Source: an uncultured Oscillibacter sp.
Lineage (GTDB): Bacteria > Bacillota > Clostridia > Oscillospirales > Oscillospiraceae
NCBI RefSeq assembly: GCF_910579365.1
Contig: NZ_CAJTUX010000009.1
Span: 1 to 64,000, forward strand
Length of the DNA stretch: 64,000 nucleotides
Direction: 5' to 3'
Positions within the stretch are counted from its first letter, which is position 1, and each line of letters opens with the position of its first letter. Under the pieces are notes generated by a model, which had not been told where the DNA came from, did not search any database, and saw only the letters and a program-made list of their open reading frames with translations. Made by a program: the position numbers and the translations under genes. This document shows, piece after piece, positions 24,807 to 33,393 of the stretch.

Positions 24807-24848
24807 AAATACTGCCTCCATACCTTAAAAAGTAGGGAGGCAGTATTT
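24807..24848 (+). promoter_or_regulatory. Hairpin that hides the rubrerythrin ribosome site
   Basis: A perfect 13-bp stem: AAATACTGCCTCC (24807-24819) pairs with GGAGGCAGTATTT (24836-24848), with a 16-base loop. The Shine-Dalgarno GGGAGG (24835-24840) lies in the 3' arm and ATG follows at 24851, so the closed form should block translation. A TATACT box is at 24787-24792. It could equally be read as a terminator-like hairpin with TTTT. Confidence 0.6.
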
Positions 24849-24850
24849 TC

Positions 24851-25462
24851 ATGTCCAAAACCTTGAAAGAGAGCGAGACCCTGAAAAACCTCATGCGGGC
24901 CTTCGCCGGCGAGAGCCAGGCCCGGAACCGCTACACCTTCGCCGCCAGCCTCTGCCAGAAGCAGCAGCTCCACGTGCTGGAGGCCGTTTTCACCTTCACC
25001 GCCAACCAGGAAAAGGAGCACGCCGAGATTTTCTACAACCACATGAAGGAGGCCGCCGGGGACACCGTCCACATCGACGGCGGCTATCCCGTGGACCTCA
25101 CCAACGACGTCTCGAAGCTCCTTCGAATGGCCCAGCACAACGAGTTCGAGGAGTTCGACCCCGTTTACCCCAGCTTCGCCGAAACCGCCCGGCAGGAGGG
25201 CTTCCCCCAGGTGGCCTCCTCCTTCGAGCAGATTTCCAAGATCGAAAAAACCCACGGCAACCGCTTTGCCCAGTTCGCGGAGCTGCTGGAAGCCGGGAAG
25301 CTCTTCGTCTCCGACGCGAAGTGCGGCTGGCTGTGCCTGAACTGCGGCCACATTCAGGAGGGTCTCCAGGCCCCCAAGGTCTGCCCCGTCTGCTCCCACG
25401 ACCAGGGCTTCTTCATCCGCCTGGAGATGGCCCCCTACGGCGGGAATATCCTGCGGGGATAA
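24851..25462 (+). CDS. rbr: Rubrerythrin
   Basis: 203 residues. The N-terminal ferritin-like four-helix domain carries the di-iron ligands (GESQARNRY, NQEKEHAEIF, ISKIEKTHGNRF). The C-terminal rubredoxin-like domain has two Cys pairs (CLNCGHIQEG and CPVCSHDQ). It reduces hydrogen peroxide in anaerobes. The gene stands alone, with a ribosome site inside a stable hairpin. Confidence 0.95.
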   Translation: MSKTLKESETLKNLMRAFAGESQARNRYTFAASLCQKQQLHVLEAVFTFTANQEKEHAEIFYNHMKEAAGDTVHIDGGYPVDLTNDVSKLLRMAQHNEFEEFDPVYPSFAETARQEGFPQVASSFEQISKIEKTHGNRFAQFAELLEAGKLFVSDAKCGWLCLNCGHIQEGLQAPKVCPVCSHDQGFFIRLEMAPYGGNILRG

Positions 25463-25466
25463 GGCG

Positions 25467-26000
25467 TTATCCGGCGGCCTCCGTCTCCGCCCGGACGTAG
25501 TCATAGGGGCCGAACACCGGCTGATCCGCCCGCAGGCCGTTCACCGCCGCCGCCAGGGCCCCGGCAAACGCCTCGGCGGACAGCGTCTCGTCCTCCGGGC
25601 GGACAACGGCGGCCATCGCCCCCGGCTCCTCCCCGCCGCCTGCGGTCAGGAGGAGCTGGGGCGGATTCTCCAGAGCCGCGAAATTCTCCGCCGGGAGAAA
25701 GGCCACATCCACGCCCCCCTCCCGCACCGCCTGGGCCGCGGCCTCCGGGGAGGAGCTGACGGAGACGCTCACCGCCTCCGCCTCCACCCCCTGGTCCGCC
25801 AGGGCGGCCCCCAGGGCCTCCGGCAGTTCCCGGACGGCCTGGGCCAGCTCCTGGGAGGAGAGGTCCCCCCGGGGAATCTCCACGAAGAGCGTGTCCAGAC
25901 GAAGGGGCTCCGCCTCCGGCGGGGCGGGCGGCTCTTTTGAGCCGCAGGCGGAGAGCAGGACCAGAAGCAGGGCGCAGAGCAGCGGAAGATACGTTTTCAT
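25467..26000 (-). CDS. Short lipoprotein related to phosphate/phosphonate-type binding proteins
   Basis: 177 residues. Signal peptide and lipobox (LLVLLSACGS) indicate membrane anchoring. The rest (LFVEIPRGDLSSQELAQAVRELPEALGAAL...PEAAAQAVREGGVDVAFLPAENFAAL) resembles the first lobe of PhnD-type binding proteins, but the protein is little over half the family's usual length and has no transporter genes nearby. It converges on rubrerythrin with a 4-bp gap. It may be a truncated relic or a small sensor. Confidence 0.6.
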   Translation of the reverse strand: MKTYLPLLCALLLVLLSACGSKEPPAPPEAEPLRLDTLFVEIPRGDLSSQELAQAVRELPEALGAALADQGVEAEAVSVSVSSSPEAAAQAVREGGVDVAFLPAENFAALENPPQLLLTAGGGEEPGAMAAVVRPEDETLSAEAFAGALAAAVNGLRADQPVFGPYDYVRAETEAAG

Positions 26001-26330
26001 AGAGACTCCTTTTTTACGCGGTCCGGCGAAAATCCGCCGGTTTTTTTGTGGACAATCCGCCCGACCTTTGGTATAGTATTAACAACCGAACCGGCGGGCG
26101 GCGTCTTTATTCTAGCACGTCCCCGCCCGGCGCGCAAGGGCGGAGCTCCGTCGCCTTTCAAAGAGAAGCGCCATGCTGCGCATCCGGAGGGAGGCCGCGG
26201 CCGGTTCCCGGGCCGCGGAAGGCCCGCCCCCTATGGAGAGGCGGGTCCTCCCCTGTCGGGAGAAGTTCTATATTCTCAGCCGCTCCGTTCTGCGCCGGCC
26301 CCCACCAAATCACGACAAAGGAGAATCACC

Positions 26331-26720
26331 ATGGAAGAAGAAGGCATCGTCTCCATCTGGCTCGGCAATTTTGAGAGCCGGGAAGCCCTGGCATTTTACG
26401 CCGAGAACCGCTTCAAGCGGAACGAGAACGGCGAGAAGGTCCCGTCCTTCACCCAGGACTTTTTCAACGGCGACCTCTGGCCCTTCGAGCCGGAGGTGTT
26501 CGACTATGAGTTTAACGACGTTCCCTCCCAGGACCCGGCCGTGGTGGCGGAGCCTCTGGGCGAGGAGCTGTCCCGCGCCCTGGCGGAGATTTATTCCAGA
26601 GGTTTCGACCACCCCTACAACGCCGTGATCGCGATCTACGACTATCAGTTTGAGGGCAGCCGCCACGTCCCCGGCGCGCCGGCGCAGTTCGTCGCCTCCC
26701 TGTCCTACATAGAGCGCTGA
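26331..26720 (+). CDS. Immunity protein 22 (Imm22) family
   Basis: 129 residues from ATG 26331 (AAAGGAG upstream). The start (GIVSIWLGNFESREALAFYAENRFKRNENGEKVPSFTQDF) and the YDYEFND segment match the Imm22 family, cytosolic proteins that neutralise polymorphic toxins delivered between cells. No toxin gene lies next to it, so it would be an orphan immunity gene. Family assignment is by recalled pattern and not by search. Confidence 0.75.
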   Translation: MEEEGIVSIWLGNFESREALAFYAENRFKRNENGEKVPSFTQDFFNGDLWPFEPEVFDYEFNDVPSQDPAVVAEPLGEELSRALAEIYSRGFDHPYNAVIAIYDYQFEGSRHVPGAPAQFVASLSYIER

Positions 26721-26896
26721 ATCCTCCTCCAACGCCGCCCCGGTTCGCCGGGGCGGCCGTTTGCTTTGGCCCTTCCCCTCCGGGCCGCAGACGGAAGACC
26801 GCATTCCTATATAACGCACAAATAGGGCGAGGCCCGCCTTCCCCCAGGGAGGGCTCCTCTCCTGCCCGTAAAACTTTTTTCTTTTTCTCTCTCCGG

Positions 26897-26925
26897 TGAA
26901 AGTTTCCGCCCCGCCGAATCGTATC
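26897..26925 (+). promoter_or_regulatory. ECF-type promoter, probably autoregulated
   Basis: TGAAAGTTT (26897-26905), a 14-base gap, then CGTATC (26920-26925), close to the TGAAAC/CGTA consensus of Firmicutes ECF sigma factors. It lies 33 bp before the ECF sigma gene. Confidence 0.55.
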
Positions 26926-26957
26926 CATAACGAGAGCGCTCCAAAGGAGTTGATACC

Positions 26958-27446
26958 ATGGATAAAAACCATCAGGCGGAGCGGCTGGCAAACGCCTATG
27001 CCGACGCGATTCTCCGCCTCAGCTATACCTATTTGAAAAACACAGCCGACGCCCAGGACATCTGTCAGACGGTGTTCGTCAAGCTTTTGACGGAGCCCCG
27101 GGAGTTTGAAAGCGCGGAGCACGAGCGGGCCTATGTCCTCCGCATGGCGGCCAACGCCTGCAAGGACCTTTTGAAAAGCCCCTGGCGCAAGCGCACCTGC
27201 GGTCTGGAAACCGTGCTGGAGGTCCCCGCCCCGGAGGCGGGGGACGGCTCCGTCCTGGCGGCGGTGAACGAGCTGCCCGCCCATTACCGGGCCGTGATCT
27301 ACCTTTTTTACTACGAGGGCTATCAGGCGGCGGAAATCGGGAAAATCCTGGGCGTCCCCACCGCCACCGTACACACCCGTCTGGCCCGGGGGCGGGCCAG
27401 GCTCAAGGATATCTTAGGAGGTATGGACTATGAGCGATCTGTTTGA
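26958..27446 (+). CDS. ECF-family RNA polymerase sigma factor
   Basis: 162 residues with sigma-2 (YADAILRLSYTYLKNTADAQDICQTVFVKLL) and sigma-4 (LPAHYRAVIYLFYYEGYQAAEIGKILGVPTATVHTRLARGRARLKD) regions and no other domain. Ribosome site AAAGGAG. It overlaps the next gene by 17 bp, the usual sigma/anti-sigma pairing. An ECF-like promoter directly upstream suggests autoactivation. Confidence 0.92.
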   Translation: MDKNHQAERLANAYADAILRLSYTYLKNTADAQDICQTVFVKLLTEPREFESAEHERAYVLRMAANACKDLLKSPWRKRTCGLETVLEVPAPEAGDGSVLAAVNELPAHYRAVIYLFYYEGYQAAEIGKILGVPTATVHTRLARGRARLKDILGGMDYERSV

Positions 27447-28488
27447 CTATAAGAAGGAGATGAGCGCCCTGCGCTTTACGGAGAGCCAGAAGCGGGCCCT
27501 GGCGGAGGCCGCCGCCTCCGCCGCCGGAGGAACCGCGAAACGCCGCCGCCCGGTGTTCCGCACGGCCCTGATCGCCGCCGTTCTGGCGGCGGTCCTGGCG
27601 GTGGGGTCCAGCGCGGCGGGGATTCTGCCCGCGCCGGCGGACGTGTTCGCCCCCCTCTTCGGCGGGGCCGTGGCCCAGACGGAGGTCATTGACAAGATCG
27701 GCCGTCCCATCGGGGCCGGCGATTCGGACAACGGCATTACCATCACGGCGGACGCCATCATGGGCGACGCATACAACGCCGTCGTCGTCTATACCATCCG
27801 CCGGGACGATGGGGAGCGGTTCCTGCCCGCGGACAAGAATCTGGACGGCTCCTATCTCATGATCGGCGGGTTTGGCGGGTCCTCCTGGTCCAGAGGCGGC
27901 GGCCACGGCACGGCCTGGTTCGTGGACGAAGACCCAGACGATGACCAGGTGCAGTATGTGGAGGCCATGAGCCTCACCGGCAAGCCTCTGCCCCATGCCA
28001 ACGCCACGGCGGAATTTGAAAACCTGACCTATTGGGACCCGGAGACGGAGGCGGAAGCGACCTTGTATGCGGGCCACTGGAAATTCCGCTATGAGGTGGA
28101 TTTCGAGGACTGCGGCGTCCGCCTGGGCAGCGGGGAGACCTTCTCCCAGGACGGGCTGAAATTCACCATCGACGGCATCAGCGTGTCCCCCATCGCCGTG
28201 AAGGTGGATTACACCGCCGACGCCGAGGTGGCCTGGAGCGACGCTCCCAGCGGGCGCCAGGATCCCGAGGACGCCCGTCAGGCCAAGCGGTATCTGGAGA
28301 ACATCGAGATTCTGCTGACCAAGACCGACGGCACCGTCGTCGACCTCAGCGGCGCGGGCGGCAGCATCTGTCCCGAAGACGGCGTGTCCGTCTGCTCGAA
28401 GGGCCAGGTCTTCGACGAGATCGTCCCCCTGGAGGACATGGCTTCCATCTCCGTGGGCGGCGTGGTCTTCGAAATCCCCCACAACTGA
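27430..28488 (+). CDS. DUF4179 membrane protein, probable anti-sigma factor
   Basis: 352 residues. A cytoplasmic N-terminus of about 45 residues is followed by one membrane helix (FRTALIAAVLAAVLAVGSSAAGIL, about 47-70) and a large outer domain with DUF4179 features (NGITITADAIMGDAYNAVVVYTIRRDDG). DUF4179 proteins are routinely encoded with ECF sigma factors and are thought to hold them at the membrane. The overlap with the sigma gene supports this. Confidence 0.82.
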   Translation: MSDLFDYKKEMSALRFTESQKRALAEAAASAAGGTAKRRRPVFRTALIAAVLAAVLAVGSSAAGILPAPADVFAPLFGGAVAQTEVIDKIGRPIGAGDSDNGITITADAIMGDAYNAVVVYTIRRDDGERFLPADKNLDGSYLMIGGFGGSSWSRGGGHGTAWFVDEDPDDDQVQYVEAMSLTGKPLPHANATAEFENLTYWDPETEAEATLYAGHWKFRYEVDFEDCGVRLGSGETFSQDGLKFTIDGISVSPIAVKVDYTADAEVAWSDAPSGRQDPEDARQAKRYLENIEILLTKTDGTVVDLSGAGGSICPEDGVSVCSKGQVFDEIVPLEDMASISVGGVVFEIPHN

Positions 28489-28496
28489 ATCCGCAA

Positions 28497-28590
28497 GGCC
28501 GGGACTTTCGTCCCGGCCTCAGGCTGGCGAAAATGTCTTTTCGCCAGCCTGCGCAAGTTTTTCAAACCTTTCAAAAGATTTGAAAAACTT
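28497..28590 (+). terminator. Cluster of three hairpins after the anti-sigma gene
   Basis: Perfect stems GGCCGGGAC/GTCCCGGCC (28497-28518), a 13-bp stem (28521-28550) and AAGTTTTTCAAA with TTTGAAAAACTT. The first is repeated almost exactly at 28684-28705, before the end of the convergent MBL gene, with TTTTCC after it on the plus strand. Together they should stop transcription from both sides. Confidence 0.6.
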
Positions 28591-28711
28591 CTGATTGAAA
28601 ACGAAAGGAACCCCTCCTGGGTTCCTCTCGTAACTCTCTTCCTTCCCGTTGCGTCAATCTTCTGCATTTTTTCGGCACGCTGAGGCCGGGACTTTTGTCC
28701 CGGCCTTTTCC

Positions 28712-29662
28712 TTATTCAATTTCAATATGTACCGACTCATGGAACTGGGGCTCCACCAGTCCGGGAATGTCCACCGCGTCGGTGAAGCGCACGTCCTGGG
28801 TGTACTCCTTCAGCAAGGAGACAATATAGGGATGGGGACGCTCGTCGGGCCGCCCCGCCGCCGCGCAGACCACAATCGTCTTGGGCGCCAGGCGGCTGAC
28901 GCTCTTCCGCGTGGCGGAGGTTAGGGAGGCGTGGTGGGGCAGCTTCAAAATGTCGCAGGGCGTCAGGGTGTCGTTGTCCCAGACCGCGCCGTACATGTCG
29001 CCCCCCAGGACAATCTCCTTGCCATGGTAATAGAGCCGCTGGCGGAGGCTGGAGATGTTCATGGACTTGGTCCAGCGCATCAGGTCATAGCGGTTCCGCT
29101 CCCCCCGGAAGGCGGCGTCGTAAACCGCTTTTTGACGGGGATACAGGGCGGGCTCGCCGGGGAGGATATCCATGGTCAGCTCCTCCGTCAGCTGAAGGGT
29201 CTCCACCCATTCCCCCGGCAGCTCCACGAACTCCCCCACCCGGCCCGGGTGCTCCCGCAGGGCCGCGGCGTAGATATCCAGGCAGCGGAGGAGGTTCCGG
29301 GCCGCGCCGGGGAGTCCGTTGTCCCCGTCGGGGTCCAGGGGGCCATGGCCCTCGGTGGGCACGTAGGTGGTCAGCATCTGGTCCACCTCCACCGCCTCCA
29401 GCACCCGTCCCAGGCCGCCAATGTGGTCCCGGTGGAAGTGGGTGCACAGCAGAATGTCCAGGCGGCGGATCCCCTGCTTTTTCAGGAAATCCCCGGCGTA
29501 AATCCGCTTGGACCGGGGGTCCGGCGGCGCGGGATGGTCGTCCCGGATCAGATTGTCATGGCCGCAGTCCACCAGCATGGCGAAGCGCCGCCGCCCCTCC
29601 TCCAGCTCCTGGATGAGAATGGAATCTCCGTTGCCCACGTTGATGAAATCCAAAACCAGCAT
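28712..29662 (-). CDS. MBL-fold hydrolase (ComEC/Rec2-like beta-lactamase domain)
   Basis: 316 residues from ATG 29662. It begins MLVLDFINVGNGDSILIQ and has the metal motif CTHFHRDHIGG, then GGDMYG and LPHHAS, as in the stand-alone versions of the ComEC C-terminal domain. There is no signal peptide or membrane helix. It is probably a metal-dependent hydrolase, possibly a nuclease or phosphodiesterase; the substrate is unknown. Confidence 0.85.
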   Translation of the reverse strand: MLVLDFINVGNGDSILIQELEEGRRRFAMLVDCGHDNLIRDDHPAPPDPRSKRIYAGDFLKKQGIRRLDILLCTHFHRDHIGGLGRVLEAVEVDQMLTTYVPTEGHGPLDPDGDNGLPGAARNLLRCLDIYAAALREHPGRVGEFVELPGEWVETLQLTEELTMDILPGEPALYPRQKAVYDAAFRGERNRYDLMRWTKSMNISSLRQRLYYHGKEIVLGGDMYGAVWDNDTLTPCDILKLPHHASLTSATRKSVSRLAPKTIVVCAAAGRPDERPHPYIVSLLKEYTQDVRFTDAVDIPGLVEPQFHESVHIEIE

Positions 29663-29780
29663 ACGCTGCGCCCCCCACACTTATTTATTTGGAATAGGAT
29701 ACCACAGCCAGAGTGGCCTTGCAAGAAAAAGCCCCCGGTCTCACCCGCCAAATTTTTGCCCAAAATTTCGACATCCTGAC

Positions 29781-30009
29781 GAAGCCGCCCCCCCAGCGCC
29801 CATCTCCCCCGGCGGGAGGCCGGCGGAGGGCGTTCCGATTATGAGATACATAGTTGTAACAATTCCGGCGCGCATTCTCCCGTCCGACGGACCGTTCCCG
29901 GGAAGCCGCCCCCGCCCTCCCGGCGTCCGTTCACTTTATTTGCTACATAACTGTAACATACAATTCCCGCTCCGCCCAGGAAAAAAGAGCGCCGCAGCGC
30001 CCTTTTTTC
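29781..30009. other. Intergenic region
   Basis: About 230 bp between the MBL gene and the end of cytX. It holds the repeated word TACATA-TTGTAACA/TACATAACTGTAACA (about 29849 and 29943), and a plus-strand T-run from the end of cytX. No gene is seen. Confidence 0.35.
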
Positions 30010-31179
30010 TCAAGCCTTTTTCCCCAGCAGCTTCTCCGCCAGCAGGCACAGGGCCACTGTCAGCACCATGTCCGCCAGGGTGCAGCCAATGACCAGGTCC
30101 ACGCCCATCAGCGCCCGGTAGGCGGCAAAGCCCACGGCCCAGACCGCCAGATTCCGGCCGTCGAAGTCCACGCCGAAGCGGTCCCGCTTCAAGAGGAAGA
30201 AGTCCGCGATCTGAATGGCGATCATGGGAGCGAAGACGGAGCCGATCCAATACAGGAAACCGGTGATGTCATCCATGGGAAACAGCATCGCTCCCGCCGT
30301 GCCCACAATTGTAACCACCGCCGCCGTCCGCTTTCCGCCGAACTTTTGGCTGAGGGATCCGGCGGAGATGCCGGCGGACCACGCGTCCAGGAAGGTTGTG
30401 GTGACGGTGGAGAGAACCAGGATCACCAGCGCCGCGGCGCCCAGTCCCGCCTTTACCAGGATGGCGGCAATGTCGCCCTCTCCGGTGAGAATCGCCGCGC
30501 CCATGCCGATGGCGTACATCCAGGTGGAGACCAGTCCGTAAACCAGAGTGCTGGCCAGGGTCGCCTGGAAGGGCTTCTCCGCCTCCCGGGTATAGTCGCT
30601 GACCAGGGGCAGCCAGCTCAGGGGCATGGCCACCGCCAGCTCCACCGCCGCGCCGAAGCTCATGGCCTCCCCGGCGGAGCCGCCCGCCGCAGTCGGGCCG
30701 GAGGAGACGATGACCCCGCACAGCACCACGGTCAGCACCAGCAGGGCGGACATGGAGATTTTATTGATCCACCCCAGATTGGTGACGCCCACCAGAATCC
30801 AGAGAAGGATCAGCCCGCCGATCACCAGACACCAGAGCCAGTGCCCGGCGGAGAAGATGCCCCCCACGGCCAGGGCCCCGTCATAGATCATAATGGCGGT
30901 CCAGCCCACCAGCTGGAGCACGTTCAGCAGGGCGAAGAGGAGCCCGCCCCGCTGGCCAAAGCTCATTTTCACGGTCTCCATGGCGCTTTTTCCGCTCCGG
31001 CCGCCGATCAGGCCCGCCAGGAAGAACAGCCCACAGCCGATGACGTGGCCGGCCACAATGGCCGCCAGGCCCTTGGCAAATCCCAGGCCCGCGAAACTGG
31101 TGCCGGTGAGAATCTCCGCCAGGGAGACCCCCGCCCCGAACCAGATCAGGCTGTTTTGAAAGACGGAGGTCTTCTTCAC
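30010..31179 (-). CDS. cytX: Hydroxymethylpyrimidine permease CytX
   Basis: 389 residues from GTG 31179, overlapping the thiD stop as GTGA. About twelve membrane helices of the NCS1 (cytosine/purine permease) family. FGAGVSLAEILTGTSFAGLGFAKGLAAIVAGHVIGC and SWLPLVSDYTREAEKPF are typical of CytX. It imports the pyrimidine precursor of thiamin. It is the third gene of a TPP-riboswitch operon, downstream of thiE and thiD. Confidence 0.92.
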   Translation of the reverse strand: MKKTSVFQNSLIWFGAGVSLAEILTGTSFAGLGFAKGLAAIVAGHVIGCGLFFLAGLIGGRSGKSAMETVKMSFGQRGGLLFALLNVLQLVGWTAIMIYDGALAVGGIFSAGHWLWCLVIGGLILLWILVGVTNLGWINKISMSALLVLTVVLCGVIVSSGPTAAGGSAGEAMSFGAAVELAVAMPLSWLPLVSDYTREAEKPFQATLASTLVYGLVSTWMYAIGMGAAILTGEGDIAAILVKAGLGAAALVILVLSTVTTTFLDAWSAGISAGSLSQKFGGKRTAAVVTIVGTAGAMLFPMDDITGFLYWIGSVFAPMIAIQIADFFLLKRDRFGVDFDGRNLAVWAVGFAAYRALMGVDLVIGCTLADMVLTVALCLLAEKLLGKKA

Positions 31180-31991
31180 GCTTCCCCCTCCCCGCCGGTA
31201 AAGCGGCTCTTCAGGTCCCACATGTGGTCCATGGGTCCGGAGCCCCGGCCCAGGTTCAGCCGGGCGGAAAGGGCCCCGAAGATGTATTCCTTCGCCCGCT
31301 CCACCGCCTGCTCCAGGGGAAAGCCCTTGGCCAGGTTGGATGCAATGGCGCTGGAGAGGGTGCAGCCGGTGCCGTGGGTATTGGGATTGTCCACCCGCTG
31401 GGAGCGGAACCAGCGCCCCTCCCCGCCGGGCTGCCAGAGGTAATCGTTGGCGTCGCTGATCTGGTGGCCCCCCTTGCAAAGAACGGCGCAGCCATAGGTC
31501 TCCCCGATGGCCCGGGCGGCCCGGACCATCTCCTCCGGTCCCCGGATGCTTATGCCGGAGAGAATCTCCGCCTCCGGAATATTGGGGGTCAGCACCGCCG
31601 CCAGGGGCAGCAGGCGGCTTTTCAGCGCGTCCAGCGCGTCCTCCGAGATCAGCCGGTCCCCGGAGGTGGCCACCATCACCGGGTCCACCACCACGTTTCC
31701 GGCCCGGTACTCCGCCAGCTTGCCGGCAATGACCTCAATGAGGGGGACGCTGGCCACCATGCCGGTCTTCACCGCGTCGGGGAAGATGTCGGTAAACACA
31801 CAGTCCAATTGTTCCGCCAGGAAGTCCGGCGTGGACTCCTGAATGCTCTTGACGCCGGTGGTGTTCTGGGCCACCAGGGCCGTGACGGCGGTGAGGGCGA
31901 ATACCCCGTTGGCGGTCATGGTCTTGATGTCGGCCTGAATTCCGGCGCCTCCGCTGGGGTCGGTCCCCGCGATCGTCAATGCTGTTTTCAT
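31176..31991 (-). CDS. thiD: Hydroxymethylpyrimidine/phosphomethylpyrimidine kinase
   Basis: 271 residues from ATG 31991 (AAAAGGAG upstream). Ribokinase-fold enzyme: ALTIAGTDPSGGAGIQADIKTMTANGVF is the substrate-binding start and NPNTHGTGCTLSSAIASNLAKG the anion hole with catalytic residues. It phosphorylates HMP twice to HMP-PP for thiamin synthesis. Clustered with thiE and cytX under one TPP riboswitch. Confidence 0.97.
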   Translation of the reverse strand: MKTALTIAGTDPSGGAGIQADIKTMTANGVFALTAVTALVAQNTTGVKSIQESTPDFLAEQLDCVFTDIFPDAVKTGMVASVPLIEVIAGKLAEYRAGNVVVDPVMVATSGDRLISEDALDALKSRLLPLAAVLTPNIPEAEILSGISIRGPEEMVRAARAIGETYGCAVLCKGGHQISDANDYLWQPGGEGRWFRSQRVDNPNTHGTGCTLSSAIASNLAKGFPLEQAVERAKEYIFGALSARLNLGRGSGPMDHMWDLKSRFTGGEGEA

Positions 31992-32085
31992 ATTCCTGTC
32001 TCCTTTTCGCATTGAAGTTTTATAACACGATACAAGGTGGTGCCCCCAATGTACCGTGCGGAATCGGCCCGGGGCCGGTCTTCCC

Positions 32086-32721
32086 TTACAGTTGCTCCGC
32101 CAGGGCCCGGAGCTCCCGGGCAGCCTCCTCCGGATTCCTCTGCCCGAAGATGCCGGAAACCACCGCTACGCCAGCCAGGCCCAGGCCCTTCAGCTCCAGA
32201 ATATTCCCCCGGTTCACGCCGCCGATGGCCACAACCGGGATGTCCGCCGCCGCCGTGACGGCCTGGATGGTCTCTCTGGGAATGGGTCTGGCATCGCTCT
32301 TGGTGCCGGTGGCGAAGGCCGCCCCGCAGCCCAGATAATCCGCCCCCGCCGCCCGGGCCCGGCGGGCCTCCTCCGGCGAGTGGGCGGAGACGCCGATGAT
32401 CTTCCCCGGCCCCAGCAGCTCCCGGGCCCGTCCGGCCTCCAGGTCGCTCTGGCCCACGTGGACCCCGTCGGCCCCGGCCTCCAGGGCGATTTCCACTTGG
32501 TCGTTGATGATGCTGACGGCCCCCAGGCGGCGGCAGAGGGCGGTGAAGCGCCGGGCCTCCTCCAAAAAGGCGTCGTGGTCCAGGCGCTTCTCCCGAAGCT
32601 GGACCATCCCCGCCCCGCCCCGGACGGCGGCTTCAATCTGGCGGAAAAGCGCCGCCTCGTCCTCTGCCCAGGCGCGGTCCGTGACGGCGTACAGCCGCAG
32701 GGTCTCCGGACAAATCCTCAT
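32086..32721 (-). CDS. thiE: Thiamin-phosphate synthase
   Basis: 211 residues from ATG 32721 (GGAGGAG upstream). A TIM barrel with VQLREKRLD, IINDQVEIALEAGADGVHVGQSD, GCGAAFATGTKSDA and VAIGGVNRGN, the pyrophosphate- and thiazole-binding motifs. It joins HMP-PP and thiazole phosphate. First gene after the minus-strand TPP riboswitch. Confidence 0.97.
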   Translation of the reverse strand: MRICPETLRLYAVTDRAWAEDEAALFRQIEAAVRGGAGMVQLREKRLDHDAFLEEARRFTALCRRLGAVSIINDQVEIALEAGADGVHVGQSDLEAGRARELLGPGKIIGVSAHSPEEARRARAAGADYLGCGAAFATGTKSDARPIPRETIQAVTAAADIPVVAIGGVNRGNILELKGLGLAGVAVVSGIFGQRNPEEAARELRALAEQL

Positions 32722-32807
32722 GGCAATTTCTCCTCCTGCATTTTCGAAGTCAAACAAAAACCGCGGACAAACCAACCTGGTCTGTCCACGGTAAAACGCC
32801 CGCTTAT

Positions 32808-32889
32808 TTCCCTACGTTGGCATGATCCAAATCAGGTTCCGGGTCGGGACCTTCACGGCCCCCTCTCAGCCCGCGCCAGCGGACTCCCC
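32808..32889 (-). ncRNA. TPP riboswitch before thiE-thiD-cytX
   Basis: On the minus strand: GGGGAGTCC, GCTGAGAGG, GACCCGGAACCTGATTTGGA, ATGCCAACGTAGGGA, the conserved THI-box segments in the right order. It lies 87 bp before thiE; a stem (GGACAGACC on the minus strand with upstream partners) may block ribosome access or terminate. Confidence 0.93.
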
Positions 32890-32904
32890 TTTTGTTGTGG
32901 GTCC

Positions 32905-32933
32905 ATCATACGCTCTTTGCCGCCGCTTTGCAA
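32905..32933 (-). promoter_or_regulatory. Promoter of the thiE operon
   Basis: On the minus strand TTGCAA (32933-32928), a 17-base spacer and TATGAT (32910-32905), placed just upstream of the TPP riboswitch. Confidence 0.7.
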
Positions 32934-32939
32934 GCCCCC

Positions 32940-32968
32940 TTGACAAATTTTTCTCCCGGTGGTATGCT
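32940..32968 (+). promoter_or_regulatory. Promoter of the thiW operon
   Basis: TTGACA (32940-32945), a 17-base spacer and TATGCT (32963-32968). Its -35 box is only 6 bp from the -35 box of the divergent thiE promoter. Confidence 0.75.
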
Positions 32969-32982
32969 GAGGCCGAAAAGCA

Positions 32983-33055
32983 GGGGAGCCGAAAGGCTGA
33001 GAGGAAGCGCGGGCTTCGACCCTTAACCTGATGCGGGCAATGCCGCCGGAGGGAG
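32983..33055 (+). ncRNA. TPP riboswitch before thiW-thiM
   Basis: GGGGAGCC, GGCTGAGAGG, GCTTCGACCC, TTAACCTGATGCGGGCAATG, CCGCCGGAGGGAG: all THI-box segments are present. It begins 14 bp after the -10 box. Confidence 0.93.
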
Positions 33056-33075
33056 TCTATGACGGGACTTTTGAC

Positions 33076-33110
33076 GGCGGTGCGCATTCAGGCGCGCCGC
33101 CTTGCTTTTT
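33076..33110 (+). terminator. Probable expression platform of the thiW riboswitch
   Basis: GGCGGTGCGC (33076-33085) pairs with GCGCGCCGCC (33092-33101) and is followed by TTGCTTTTT. A further 280 bp of GC-rich leader without a gene separates it from thiW. Confidence 0.55.
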
Positions 33111-33393
33111 GGAATCGTTTGCAAAGGGGGAACGCGGAGAAAACACACCGGCGTCCCGGTTCGCCGGGAGCGGACGGAGGGGGAGCGCCCTGCGTCCGGG
33201 CCAAATAAACAGCGGGTCCCGCCCCGGCGGGGTCCCGGCAGCGATGGGAAGCCGTGTTCCGGCGTGAGAGGAGGCCAGAAAGCCTCGACCGAATTTTCCG
33301 GGGCGGATGCGTCCGCCCAGCCTTGCCATGCAGGGGGAAAACGCTGCCGCGTGTTTCTCTTTGCGATTTCTGTTTGTGAAGGAGTCTTTATCT

